Shown piece after piece: positions 53,509-64,000 of a stretch of DNA of 64,000 bases. Positions within the stretch are counted from its first letter, which is position 1, and every line of letters starts with the position of its first letter. The position numbers and the translations under genes are program-made. Below the pieces are notes generated by a model. It searched no databases and had not been told where the DNA came from. It was given only the letters and a program-made list of their open reading frames with translations. Source of the DNA: Adiantum capillus-veneris. Its lineage: Eukaryota; Streptophyta; Polypodiopsida; Polypodiales; Pteridaceae. Location: positions 69,075,370 through 69,139,369 of the forward strand of contig CM043952.1 in the NCBI GenBank assembly GCA_014529385.2. Reading direction: 5' to 3'.

Positions 53509-53771
53509 TGCGCATTACAAACTTAATCTTAGATAAGTCGTCCGATGGGTTCGCGGTTCATTGCTATGCCTACACACTAGGCTACCCCTCAAAGAAAGCT
53601 TCACGATACCTATTAATTTTTAGATCGTCGCCCAAAGAAGTTTGGTAAAGCATCACTGGATTGAACAATGAAACAATTCCTTCATGAAAGTTCGATGTCA
53701 TGAAACAACTGTTGTTTCCTCACCTAGATACTCCCCACTCCGTTTAGATCTCTAGCCATAGAGTTGGCTTC

Positions 53772-53929
53772 NNNNNNNNNNNNNNNNNNNNNNNNNNNNN
53801 NNNNNNNNNNNNNNNNNNNNNNNNNNNNNNNNNNNNNNNNNNNNNNNNNNNNNNNNNNNNNNNNNNNNNNNNNNNNNNNNNNNNNNNNNNNNNNNNNNNN
53901 NNNNNNNNNNNNNNNNNNNNNNNNNNNNN
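53772..53929. other. Assembly gap (158 N)
   Basis: Run of N inside the organelle-derived block; translated ORFs across it are meaningless. Confidence 0.99.
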
Positions 53930-54060
53930 CGTCCGGCAAAACGAATCGAACCAATCAATTTCACCGACTGAAATAAGCATATGCGCGACCGTGGCAATTT
54001 CAATAAGAACTTGGAGTATGTAGATAAAAGAGGCAAAAAGATTTTGTTGATGCCTTTAGC

Positions 54061-54279
54061 TGGGATCAGAAGCTCAACTCATTGGTGTACGACTTAAGCT
54101 TTGGGGGGAGATAGAGAGAGGGGGGGGGGGGGGGGAGGGGGGGAATGGGAACCTCCAAGGGTAGAGCCCCTCCCAATTGGCCATTATCTGCTACATACAT
54201 AGTGTTTCAAAATGGCCTACATTCAGTTTGTCCCACTTCACCTTCAATTTGAGATAGAGACATAGAGAGTGAGTAGAAG

Positions 54280-54322
<43 letters not shown>

Positions 54323-54347
54323 AATAATCACATCATTAAAGAGTTTT
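54061..54347. repeat. G-rich and (GA)n low-complexity flank of A3
   Basis: G-rich run at about 54119-54147 and a (GA)n tract at about 54284-54318. No gene. Confidence 0.85.
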
Positions 54348-56010
54348 TGTCATAAAATATAATTCCACTTCACCAAATGATTTTCTCATATTAAATTGAT
54401 CATTTAATATGGGAAGATAAAAGGGGAACAAGAGTTAGAATATAGATATGTGTTTCTAGACCTATCTCAACAGGGGACCAAAAGGAGAAATGGTTACATC
54501 TCATTAGGGGTCCAAAAGGAGACGGTCTACAAAAGAGCAATGTGTAGTCAGTGCTTCTAGATTTACCTCAGCAAGGGATCAAGAGGAGAGATGGTTACAT
54601 CTCAGGGTCCAAACAGAGGTAGTCTATCAAAGAGCAGTGTGCATCTCATGGAGCTTAAAAGACTTAGGGATAGCTTCATTAAAGACCTCCAAAAGTTAGT
54701 GTTAAAAATTCATTTGACCTTAGGCAAGCTAGGGCTCACTTTGAGGTGGAAATCCTACCCAAGCATGAGATACTAAGATGCTTAAAGTAGTTGTGGGGAC
54801 CTTGCCCAAATATTGAGGTGGTTTTTATGCTTAAATGACTAAGGTTATTGAAGTTTCCAATTCAAAGATAAACTCTCAAGAGGCATGAATGGTTTCCATG
54901 CTTAATTGAATAAGTGCTTGAAGTGTTCAATTTAAACCAAATGACTTAAGAAGCATAAAAGACACATGTCAAAATTCTCCACGTGTGGCCCTCATGATGT
55001 GTTTGAATCCTATTGGATAGGCTTTAAAGGGGTCCCATGAAAATTCAGATGCATAAAAATAAATAATAAAGTTCTTTCTCTCAAAGAGGAAAAAAGAGGA
55101 TACAAATAACACGAGAGAGAGAGAGAGAGAGAGAGGTGGACCAAGCATGAGACAGGATATACTCTTCCACAACCACACACACACTTTCTCATTGTATGAA
55201 GTGCAAAGTGCAAGTGCTCCATCTCCTTCTCCAAGCTTGTTGTTGAGAAGTTAAGAGCCTACACCAACACTCTTGGCTATGGAATGCAAATTCAACCAAG
55301 AGACATGCTTCAATGCTTAAGCTTGACATCTTCTTCATCTTCATTACTATGCTATTATGCTATGCTAGGCAAGAAGAGTGATGATAAGTGAAGAACTATT
55401 TCTTTTTCAGATGATGATGATCCTTCCTCTTCCCTATCCTCATTCCCCGCTAGCTCTCTTCACCTTCAAAGGTGTTTAAGGCCTTGGGACTGAGGCTTGC
55501 GATAGTTAATGCTTTTTGCAAAGTTTATGTTATGCTCGTGATGCATGAAGCTTTCCAACTTCATAACATCACCAAGGTCACAAGGAACACAAAGATTGTA
55601 TTGTACCAAGTCTCTCTTGATGGGAGAATCTATAATAAAACGCCTTTTGGATGGGGGATCGGCTCCAAGTAAATTCGGTCCTCAACTATTGTCATGTTCT
55701 CTAGTAATACACTCTCTCTTGCAAAATTATTGTACCAAGTCTCTCTTGATGGGAGAATCTATAATAAAACGCCTTTTGGATGGGGGACTGGCTCCAAGTA
55801 AATTCGGTCCTCAACTATTGTCATGTTCTCTAGTAATACTCTCTCTCTTGCAAAAGTATTGTCCATGCCAAGTTAATTAAGTACTATGTTCATTTTGCTA
55901 CCATCAATTAAGTTCACCATCTATGTTCTCAAAGTAATCTCACAAAAATGCTCACTCTAATTCTCTTAATTCCTCTATTCTCAAAGTTCATAGGCCAGTT
56001 CCACTACATT
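54348..56010 (+). repeat. A3 5' LTR (about 1.66 kb)
   Basis: It starts TGTCATAAAATATAATTCC, aligned to the A1 3' LTR (46950), and ends near ccactacattaat. The primer site after it is largely deleted. A 129-bp tandem duplication lies at 55600-55858. Confidence 0.8.
55600..55858 (+). repeat. 129-bp tandem duplication in A3 LTR
   Basis: Two copies beginning ttgtaccaagtctctcttg (55601 and 55730), nearly identical. Confidence 0.9.
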
Positions 56011-56419
56011 AATATCACAACGTTTGGTTTCTCTTTTCTTACTTAAGAAGAGAGGTCCTTAAGTAGCCTATTAATGGTTGATTTTGTTAATTATATTAGG
56101 GTAAGTGGGACTGGATCTATTATCGGTTTTGTTGAGCGCACTATGTGGGATATGGTGCACACCTCGAGAGATTTGGTCTTAATAATGGGGTGTTTTTAGA
56201 CTTTCCTACGGCTTTATCATTATTGAGCCATAAGAAGTCTGAAAGGAGCTATCCCTCAGCAATTCTGCTATGTTAGACCCACCCCACTACTTGCTATAAT
56301 TAACCAATTCGAGTCGTGGGTGTAGATACTTAAGTGCTTATTTTCAAAGGTTAAGTGGAGTAGCAACTAAGGTTTTGAATTGCCAAAGAATACACTAAGT
56401 ACACATAAGTATAATTAGC
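56011..56419 (+). other. A3 leader
   Basis: Matches the A2 leader at its start (ggtttctcttttctta) and the A1 leader in its second half. No gene. Confidence 0.7.
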
Positions 56420-57630
56420 ATGGTTGACAATAACCAAGAGAGTAGAATGAACATTAAGAACTTTGATTTTGCACATGAAGTTGCTAATGATGATACCCCC
56501 ATGTTTATCAATTATCTTGTTACTAAGTTGATGGGCAACCCTACTTTGCAAGCCGAAGTTACCCAACAACTTCGTGCGTATGGGATTTCCCTTCCTCTCC
56601 AAGAGAAGAGAGAGTTTAGGAGGCCTCTTGATGAGACTCCCAACTGAAGACTCTCTCCCATAAGAGAGGAGGAATCCAAAGAACGAGAAAGAAGTGAATC
56701 CCTAAGTTCCTCTAAAGATGTGGTTCCATGAAGACGGCGGTCTAGACTATCGTCAACTCCTCCCAAGAGGAAACGGTCACCCCATAGTTCTTCTCCTCGT
56801 CACTCCAAAAGGAAAAAGAGGAAACAAAGGAAGAAAATGGTAAGAAAGAGGTCACCCTCTTCTCCATCTTCTTCACTTTCCTCCTCTTCCAACAAAAGCT
56901 ATGGCTTTTCTCCTAGAGAATACAAGAGGGGAGGACATCGCAAATCATACCCTGCATGGTTAACATCACAAAATCTCAAGAAGTTCAAAGAGGGAGGAAA
57001 GAGTATCTCTTTTCTCACCTATGATGGCACCTTTGGTGCCAGAGACAAAGTATTGGCTTTCATTCAACAATCTGATGCGGCCTTTAGAGAGGAGGGCTTC
57101 ACAGAGTCCTCCAAGCTACACCATGTAGCTATGCACTTCCAAAAATCTACTCGCCAATGGTGGGCTAGCCTTCGTGGCAATGGCGAGGCCCCAAAGACAT
57201 GAAAACTCTATGAGTTTCCATCATGAAGTAATTCCTTGCAAGCGATGCAAAGGACAAAGTGCTTACCGAATGGCAGAGCTTGAAGCTGCTCTTCAACGAG
57301 TATATCCATAAATATGTAGACGAGTTTTGGGATTTATATCTCAAAGCTACAGTCTTTCAAAGGATAGACTTCTCCAAGCAAAAGCAACAATTTGGTGCAG
57401 TATTACTTGAAGAAATGGGCGAGTATGTTAACTCACAACGGCATAGCACTATCACCGAAGCCATCCACCACACTATGGTTGCTTCAAGGATCAATTTCCA
57501 ACAAGAGGTGAGAAGAAATTTCAAGACAATGGAAAACAAGGATCGAAATGAAGCTAAAGGGAAGAGCAATCCTCAAAACTCTTCCCAAGGCAACACCAAC
57601 ATCAACAACAACAAGGCTAAGAAGAAATGA
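56420..57630 (+). pseudogene. A3 gag
   Basis: N-terminal VDNNQESRMNIKNFDFAHEV; stop at 56645. S/K-rich block (RKRSPSSPSSSLSSSSNKS) from 56837; capsid with GKSISFLTYDGTFGARDKVL and RQWWASLRGNGEAP; further part from 57213. A stop at 57200 and frame changes break it. Contains the intact site corresponding to the T2 insertion in A1. Confidence 0.86.
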
Positions 57631-58445
57631 GCTTACAAAGATAAAAATAAGCTCTCTCCCAAATAATTAGAGGCCTTTCATAAAGACCATAAATGCTTTA
57701 AGTGTGGGGAGCAAGGACATGGTTATCGTTCTTTCCCCAAAAGAAATGTACTCAATGACACTCCTAGAGCTTCCATGGTTGAAGCTGCAAAAGAGGATAC
57801 TCATTGCAAAGGCTCATACCTCTCCTATGCTTGGGAAAAATTAAGGGAGCATGATGCCCTTATTCTCTTTGACCCTGGCTCTACTCACAACTTCATATCA
57901 ATGGAGTTGGCCACTCAGTTGCGCATTCAAGCTTTCGAGATGAAAGATATTGTAACTGTCGATGGAGCTTTTAAGGGATAGCAAGACTCCATTACTCCCT
58001 TGATTGGGAAGTTGAGGTTTCATGTCCAAAGCTCCGTCGACAAAGAAGGATTTTTTTTATCTCTCCTCTCCAACACGAGGATGTTATCCTAGGGGGACCA
58101 TTGTTCAACCACATCACTGCCAACATGAAGTCCCATGACAGGATAATTTATTTCACCTACATGAAAAAGAGCATGTACATAGATGTTAATGATTTGGGAA
58201 ACACCATATCCTTTGTAAATACGCTTGCTAAGTCAATGAAAAGCTCTATTTTTGCGTATATGATTTTTGTTAGAGAATCTGTAAATGATTCTAATGTTTT
58301 CACAAGTAGCATTAAAGGGAATCAAGAGGAATTAGAGTTGTCTAATTTTCTAAATGGATTCCAAGATTTTTTCGTTGATGACATCCCTAGTGAGCTACCT
58401 AAAAAACGAGGACATGATGCTCATGCAATAGAGCTTCTACTATGA
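57631..58445 (+). pseudogene. A3 nucleocapsid and protease
   Basis: Knuckle CFKCGEQGHGYRSFP with the last cysteine changed to phenylalanine (near 57735), protease LILFDPGSTHNFISMELATQ, stop near 57981, then the uninterrupted site corresponding to T1a in A1 and FIDDIPSEL-like start of RT linker. Confidence 0.83.
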
Positions 58446-58906
58446 AGCTCACCGCCAAATAAACCTCGTTATTGAGTTTCACAAGCTCAACAAGAGGAGA
58501 TCATGCATGAAGCAAGTGCATGAATTGGTGAAAAAAGGGATGGTGAGGCCTATCTCCTCTCCATTTTGTTCACCAGTACTTTTAGTGCAAAAGAAAGATG
58601 GCACATATCACATGCGCATCGATTATAGAGCACTAAATAGGTCCACTATAAAAAAGAAGATATGCCTCGGGTAGAAGATCTATTTCATAAGTTACAAGTT
58701 TTGGCGTGGCTAATGCTCCAGCCACATACAAACTCACGATGGACAAAAATCTTCAGGCCACTCAAGTTCTCTTGAGGAGTACAAGTGACACCTCTAGGTA
58801 ATCTTTCAAGTTGTGAGAGAGAATAAGATTTTCATTAATAAAAAGAAAAGTAACTTTTTCTACAAAAGATTCAATATTTAGGTCACATTATCCCTCAGGA
58901 TGGTAT
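58446..58906 (+). pseudogene. A3 reverse transcriptase, deleted
   Basis: Fragments [20 protein letters not shown] and ANAPATYKL-like; the region between the DKLQG and MPFGLTNAP blocks is deleted, and the DD active site is lost or scrambled. Confidence 0.75.
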
Positions 58907-59590
58907 ATGTATGAATCATCAAAGTTGGAGGTAATAAAATCATGGCCTAATCGAAGGAATCTACATGAGCTAAGAAGCTTTATTGGTATGTGTGCATCCT
59001 ATAGATCCTTCATAGCAAAATTCTCTCAAATATCAAGACCATTGCATTACTTAACAAGGAAGAACATTAAGTACTCATGGGTTGCAAAAGAACAAAATGC
59101 TTTTGACAAGTTCAAAGAGAAGCTTACCGGTCCTTATGCTTCCGGGTCTCTCAACGCCATTTGAGGTCGAATGTGATGCTTGTGGTGATTGCCTTGGAGC
59201 AGTTTTGCTTCAAGAAGGGCATGCCATAGCATCTGAGAGCCGAAGGCTCAATGCCAATGAACGCGTTTTGGGCATATACGAAAAAGAGCTTTTAGTTGTT
59301 CTACATGCCCTAGAAACATGGAAGCACTATCTCTTGGGGGCTCCATTCATCCTACGAATGGATCACAAAGCCTCAAGAACTTCATGACGCAAACCAAGCT
59401 CTCCGACAAACAAATGAGGCGGGAAAATTTTCTTTCGCAATTTCAATTTCATATTGCTTACGCTGGCAAGCACAATCAAGTGGTCAATGCACTTTCACAA
59501 CGGCCAAGGGTAAATGTGGTGTTTGTAGCAACTCACAATGATCTATCTTTTATGATAGATGAGTACACTACTGACCAAGACTTTAAGTAG
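58907..59590 (+). pseudogene. A3 RNase H
   Basis: LRSFIGMCASYRSFIAKFSQ, FEVECDACGDCLGAVLLQEG, YEKELLVVLHALETWKHYLL and FILRMDH in shifting frames. Confidence 0.83.
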
Positions 59591-60384
59591 ATAATTACAG
59601 CCTTTTCATTAGGGAAGAAAAAAAGAACCATTCACCTTGAAGGATGGTTATCTTTCAAATGGAAATAGGCTACCTATTACTCACCAATACAATAAGAAAG
59701 TCATGTATGAATCCCATGCTTCTCCTCATGCGGGGCAAAGAGGGATTCCATAATCTACTCTTCGAGGAGAAAAAAAGTATTTTTTGTTGGTCTACCATGA
59801 AAAGTAAACATACAAGAGTATGTTTCAAAATGCGTGGTATACCAAAAATTGAAATTTGATCAAGGGAAGCAACTTGGATTGTTTCAGTCTCGCCAAGCTT
59901 AGCAAGAAAACACACTCTATGCCTCTCAAAAAGACTATTAAGGCACATCAAACGGCACCCCTATTTAGATCTCAAATTTTCAAGTATCATGGCTTGCCAA
60001 CATCCATAGTGTCGGACAATGGTCCTAGAATGATCAGTAATTTCCAGAAGGGTCTCTTTGAGAATCTAGGAAGTAGATTAAATTTCAATTTCAATCTATC
60101 TTCCACAAGCGGATGACCGAAGTGAAATAACTAATCTAACGATTCTTGAATCTACTAAAATCCTATTTCATGGAAGTAGATCAACGTTCTCAATGAGAGA
60201 AGTACCTACTCTTATAGAGTATGCATACAATGACATTGTACGTACTTCTATGTGGAAAGCACCTTTCGAGGTTAAAGAGGAAAGATCCAAAAGTCCCTTA
60301 CTACTTAAAGTATATGGGAAGATGTTCGTTCTTGATGAATATAGCTGAGACTTACAAGAATATTTTCCAAAGATTAAAAAGGTT
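59591..60384 (+). pseudogene. A3 integrase, deleted
   Basis: Zinc part is degraded (YVSKCVVYQK-like). About 100 bases covering the first catalytic aspartate are missing between KQLG and KKTHSMPLKKTIKAHQ. IVSDNGPRMISNF is kept. It is cut by CACTA at 60385. Confidence 0.78.
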
Positions 60385-60837
60385 CACTACAACAAAAAAA
60401 GGTGCCTTCGACACAGATTTCGACGTTATACGTCGAAAAATGTGTCGAAATATTCATCCCTGTAAAACCGTCAAAATACGCGTCAATATCTGTGTCGAAA
60501 GGCATTGTTTTTGACGCGTATTTCGACATCCCTATCGACACGTATTTCGACGACCATATCAGAAGAAGAAAATTCTTGGGTAGAGGACAGGCAGCCTGGC
60601 CTGTGCCCAGTGAAAAGATGAACACAGCCACAGCCAGCCTACCTGTCCTCTACTCAAGAAAGCGAGCAGCACCAAAATCAATCGTGCTCCCGCAAAAATT
60701 TCGGCAAAGTTCCCTTCGTTTTAACATAAACTTTTATAAAAAAACCATATGTATAAGCCTCCTACATGATATCCATATAGGATCTCACATGAGATTTAAG
60801 GCAAATGAAAGAAATGAAATGAACTTTGTGCCAAACC

Positions 60838-61110
60838 ATAACCAAATTAAAACCATAACCATAACGAACTTCATATATAACGAACTTTGTGGAAAACCAT
60901 AACCAAATTAAAACCATAACCTTAACCATATTGATCAAAACCATAATGATAATCATAACTATAAACAAAACAATAACCATAACCATAAAGTTAAACATAA
61001 CCATAAACAAAAAAATAACCATAACCATGTCTATACAAGAACAATAACCATAACCATGTATATACAAGAATAATAACCATAACCATAAACAAAACAATAA
61101 CCATAACTAT
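60838..61110. repeat. CATAAC-type degenerate tandem repeat
   Basis: Variants of accataaccataa with occasional longer units (caaaacaataaccataa). It resumes right of C2 at 63818-63845, so C2 entered the tract. Confidence 0.88.
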
Positions 61111-63812
61111 TGATAGCCGTTTTTTCGGCTCTTTGTAATTGCCATAGTGAGTTATCTCACCCTATCAAATCACTCAAACACTGTGGTTACCCTCACCCTT
61201 TCACTGTATATAGGTGCGTGTGAGTTAGGGGACTTTTCCCATATCTCCTTACTGAAATAAAAAACCCTCAATTAGCTAGTCATTGGGCTAGTTGAGCCAA
61301 AAAAATAAAAAAAATAAAAAAAATAAAAAAAATAAAAAAAATAAAAAAATATAAGTATATTATGGCCCATGCGTATGTAAATATTTCTTTGTGTATAGGA
61401 CCTAAATAAAAGATTTTTTCATAATTATTTTGGTATTTATTTAAATATTTCTACCTAGGTGTGTGTTATTTATGCTCTGTACATTGCCTCACCATTACCA
61501 CAATTTTTCTTACCATTTTTCATACTCTTTATTCCATATAGAAATAATTTCATGTAAGCTTCTCTTATATTTGGTGTAACTCCACCCCAACAAAAATCCA
61601 AAAAAAACTAGTTTATTTATGTGTATATTTTTTTCACTATTGTGATTTTTCCCTTCCTACATCTATTTTGTTTTTTTTCTAAAAAAATTAGAACACCAAA
61701 AATATTCATCTTTTTATGGTAGACTTATAATGAGAGAGATTTATTTTGACCCCTTTATATTTTTCCACCTATATTATTTATATTTGACATGTACATATTT
61801 TTTAGACCCCTCAATATTTGATTTTCTTAGTTGTACTATTCACTTATATCATGCTCTATACAATATCTTCAATTATAGACCTACCAAATAAGGTCAAGGG
61901 TAGGTGGCATGCATACATGCACTATGGAGGGCTCACTCTTGGAGGTATTCAAAAGAATCATCCAAACAAGGACCCCACAAAGACCTTGTGCAGTGGAAAA
62001 AAACGGTCGGTTTTGCTGAATTTTTAAAGTTCACTTGCTCTCCGAATTTGAAAAGGTGATACAAACAAAAGTTGTAGCTCGTGGCTGAACTTTTGCCTCA
62101 AATTTTTTCATATTTTTTTGAGCTACGAGCTGGGAGCTATGATTTTATTAGTGGACCCCAGTTTTCCCATGCTATGCAGCTACACTCTCTCTTCCACTTT
62201 ATCATTTTCCTCTTTCACACACACTTCTCCACTTATCATCCCCACCTCTCTCACCACTCCTCTCTGCACCCTACTCACCTTCTCCTCAACCTTGAAGAAT
62301 AAGAGAAACCATGGTGAACTCATACCTCCCACACACAATTCCATTCCAAAATTGACCACCTAGTCTCATTTTTCCTCCTCCAATTTACCCATATCTATCA
62401 AAAAAACCACAAAATTCAGCCTCTTCTCTTAAAATACAGCATCATGGTGGTTGATTACTCAGCTTCAATTACCTTGTCTCTCAAGGAAGGTCAAGAGTGG
62501 AGAAAAAATGTACCGTCAAAGCTAGTGGACCGTCAACAAGCGTCAAAATTGGCCCTACTCAAGACACTTGGAGCATCAACCTTGTAAGAAATCCACCTTT
62601 TCTTACCTCTTAAGAGTTTTTCTTCCTTATTTGTATCCTACATGGATACTCCCATTGTAAATATTCAATTCCATTTGTAAATTAATACTAACTCTACTAA
62701 CACTAACCCACTATGAAAAGTCCTATCACCTCCATTTCTCTCCTCTCTCTTTCCCCACCAACTTCTTGATAATTCCAAGCAAAAGAAATTAGATAAATTG
62801 CTGAAAATCTAACCCAACCATGGTTAGATGAGTAACCCTAGCATTCAAAATTGCTATAAAAGGAGGGTGTAGCTAGCACAAAAAGGGGGGAGCCATAAGC
62901 AAGAGCACTATGCTATAGCTTGAGAAGCCAAGCTCAACCTCTCTAGAAGGAGCTCTTGAGTGGAAGCTCATTGTCTTATGCATGTGCATGTGTTGTAATA
63001 GGGGATTAGCAAGGGAACTCTATGCCATTGTAAGAGAGAGAGTGATCATTCAATTGAGAGTAGGAAATCTATCATTTCTCCTACTAGTGTAAGCCCAACA
63101 TTTGCTGAATCAAGGAGGGTGGATTTGGACTAAGCTTGGATACTTTGTCTCCCTTCCAACGTGAAGTAATGGGCAACAATGATGCGTAAGTATCTTGGTG
63201 TTTTTTGTTAAGTTCTTGATTGCTTGTCTCTGGTGTTGTCATCAATCTAGCCATAAATCCCACATACTGTAAGAGGGCGACAGGGTGGAGAGGACTCCCC
63301 TGGCCTTAAGACAGTGATTGGGGTGGCTTTTCATTGTGATGTGTTGTGGTGAAATTTACGCAAGCTATGTTGAACAAATACTAATCTCACTTTGATTTGT
63401 CATGACAGATTTGTAAGAAGGCATTAGTGCAACAAGCACCCCCTTCCCCCCTCTCTCCCTTTCTTACACATATATATTTATGTTTGCTTGATCATTAACG
63501 ATACACTTCAAAGCAGCCCGAGCACCATCTCTCTCTCATCTCTCTCTCTCGTGTTTTAGTGTGTGAAAGTGTTCCATTGGTGTTAGGGTTAGTGTAAATT
63601 CCTTGCTTGTTTGTGGGTTGCTCTAACGATTCTCCTCTTTTGCGTCCTAGTTCGCATCCAAAACTAGGTGGTGCCCCAAATTTGTGTAGGGTTAGGTTGC
63701 GGGTTTGTGTGTGTGTTTGTTGTTTTTTCCAACCCCAACCCAATTGAGCAGCACGGGAGCCTTGAAGGGTGTCTAGAGGTTGCTCTTCTTGTTGCCCGCC
63801 CCGGACCGCCTC
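61111..63812 (+). mobile_element. C2: second copy of the 2.7-kb repeat C
   Basis: 2702 bases, collinear with C1. Perfect 5-bp flanks ACTAT (61106-61110 and 63813-63817). Starts TGATAGCCG, ends GACCGCCTC. It has the same start hairpin and the same TATA box at 62855-62862. A (AAAAAAT)n-like tract near 61300-61350 is longer than in C1. No gene. Confidence 0.87.
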
Positions 63813-63817
63813 ACTAT

Positions 63818-64000
63818 GTATAAACAATAACCATAACCATGTCTATACAAAAAAGAGACACAGAGATGTGTGTGTCTCACAAAACATATATAGAAATCCA
63901 CTGATGACTCCGCGTGACAACCTGCACATAAAAGGACAAGTCACAAAATTAGTATTGATATTACTTCACATATACTTAATTAATGAAATCAACTCACACA
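63818..64000. other. CACTA interior right of C2
   Basis: Residual CATAAC repeats, then unassigned AT-rich sequence to the window end. Confidence 0.5.

Larger units (their letters stand above)
51425..54060. other. Organelle-derived mosaic insertion (plastid and mitochondrial fragments)
   Basis: Short pieces of plastid rpoC2 and accD, mitochondrial atp9 and two tRNA-like sequences are interspersed with unassigned sequence. Probably mitochondrial DNA carrying old plastid inserts that moved to the nucleus (inference). An assembly gap lies inside (53772-53929). All coding pieces are fragments. Confidence 0.65.
54348..60384 (+). mobile_element. Family A element, copy A3 (5' LTR to integrase, cut by CACTA)
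   Basis: LTR 54348-56010, leader, gag at 56420, through integrase near 60384 where the CACTA transposon begins. It is more decayed than A1 or A2, with at least two internal deletions: about 130 bases in RT near 58700 and about 100 in the integrase near 59890. Its 3' part must lie beyond the CACTA element, outside the window. Confidence 0.85.
60385..64000 (+). mobile_element. CACTA-type DNA transposon, left end; right end outside the window
   Basis: Starts CACTACAACAAAAAAAGG, a typical CACTA terminus, followed by subterminal repeats of TTTCGAC and GTCGAAA in both directions (about 60408-60555). No transposase is seen. It contains a hairpin at about 60579-60652 (gtagaggacagg arms), the CATAAC tract and C2. 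No matching right terminus was found by 64000. Confidence 0.8.

Overview
The window is a nuclear scaffold segment of a land plant with a large, repeat-packed genome. It is about 90% transposable elements nested inside one another. There is one intact host gene, an A20/AN1 zinc-finger stress-associated protein at 49016-49738, and one block of shattered organelle DNA at about 51425-54060 that contains a 158-base assembly gap. A mitochondrial-type tRNA-Arg(UCU) in that block hints at a plant outside the flowering plants, but this is a weak inference; no gene names the species.

Layout from left to right. (1) 1-5354: a Ty1/copia element (E), from its primer-binding site to its short 3' LTR, inserted into the gag of a minus-strand Ty3/gypsy element D (5355-7204, 154-bp LTR). 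D in turn sits in an LTR of a larger family, A. (2) 7205-48279: copy A1 of family A (plus-strand chromodomain Ty3/gypsy), exploded by later insertions. These are a TIR element T2 (8747-28871); the complete 19.7-kb minus-strand gypsy element B (9021-28684, target duplication TAGAC) inside T2; TIR element T1a in the protease region; MITE T3 between the integrase core and the chromodomain; and a second full-length copy A2 on the minus strand (34450-46706, target duplication CGACG). A2 itself carries repeat C1 (2.7 kb) and T1b. (3) 48280-51424: the A20/AN1 gene, a GA minisatellite and unassigned sequence. (4) 51425-54060: organelle-derived mosaic. (5) 54348-60384: copy A3 of family A, cut by a CACTA transposon starting at 60385 that runs off the window and contains a CATAAC-type tandem tract with a second C copy (C2, 61111-63812) inserted in it.

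The most unusual object is element B. It has matched LTRs, a primer-binding site, a polypurine tract and a perfect 5-bp target duplication, so it moved as one unit. Its coding plan is odd. The usual gag-protease-RT-RNase H-integrase series carries two tandem H-x6-H-x30-C-x2-C zinc modules before the integrase core. A second retropepsin-like DTG domain follows the integrase. Further downstream lies a broken coding region of about 1,130 codons with coiled coils and no recognised domain. A 16-bp perfect palindrome (GTCTATCGCGATAGAC) recurs seven times in B's noncoding parts, three of them with one or no mismatches in the leader, and a 15-nt polypurine-tract sequence identical to that at the 3' LTR recurs internally at 16106-16120. 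Together these suggest a gypsy lineage that acquired a 3' module of about 6 kb. I could not search databases, so novelty is unproven.

All retroelement genes here carry stops or frameshifts and are not expected to make full proteins. Apart from the A20/AN1 gene nothing looks like a functional host gene.
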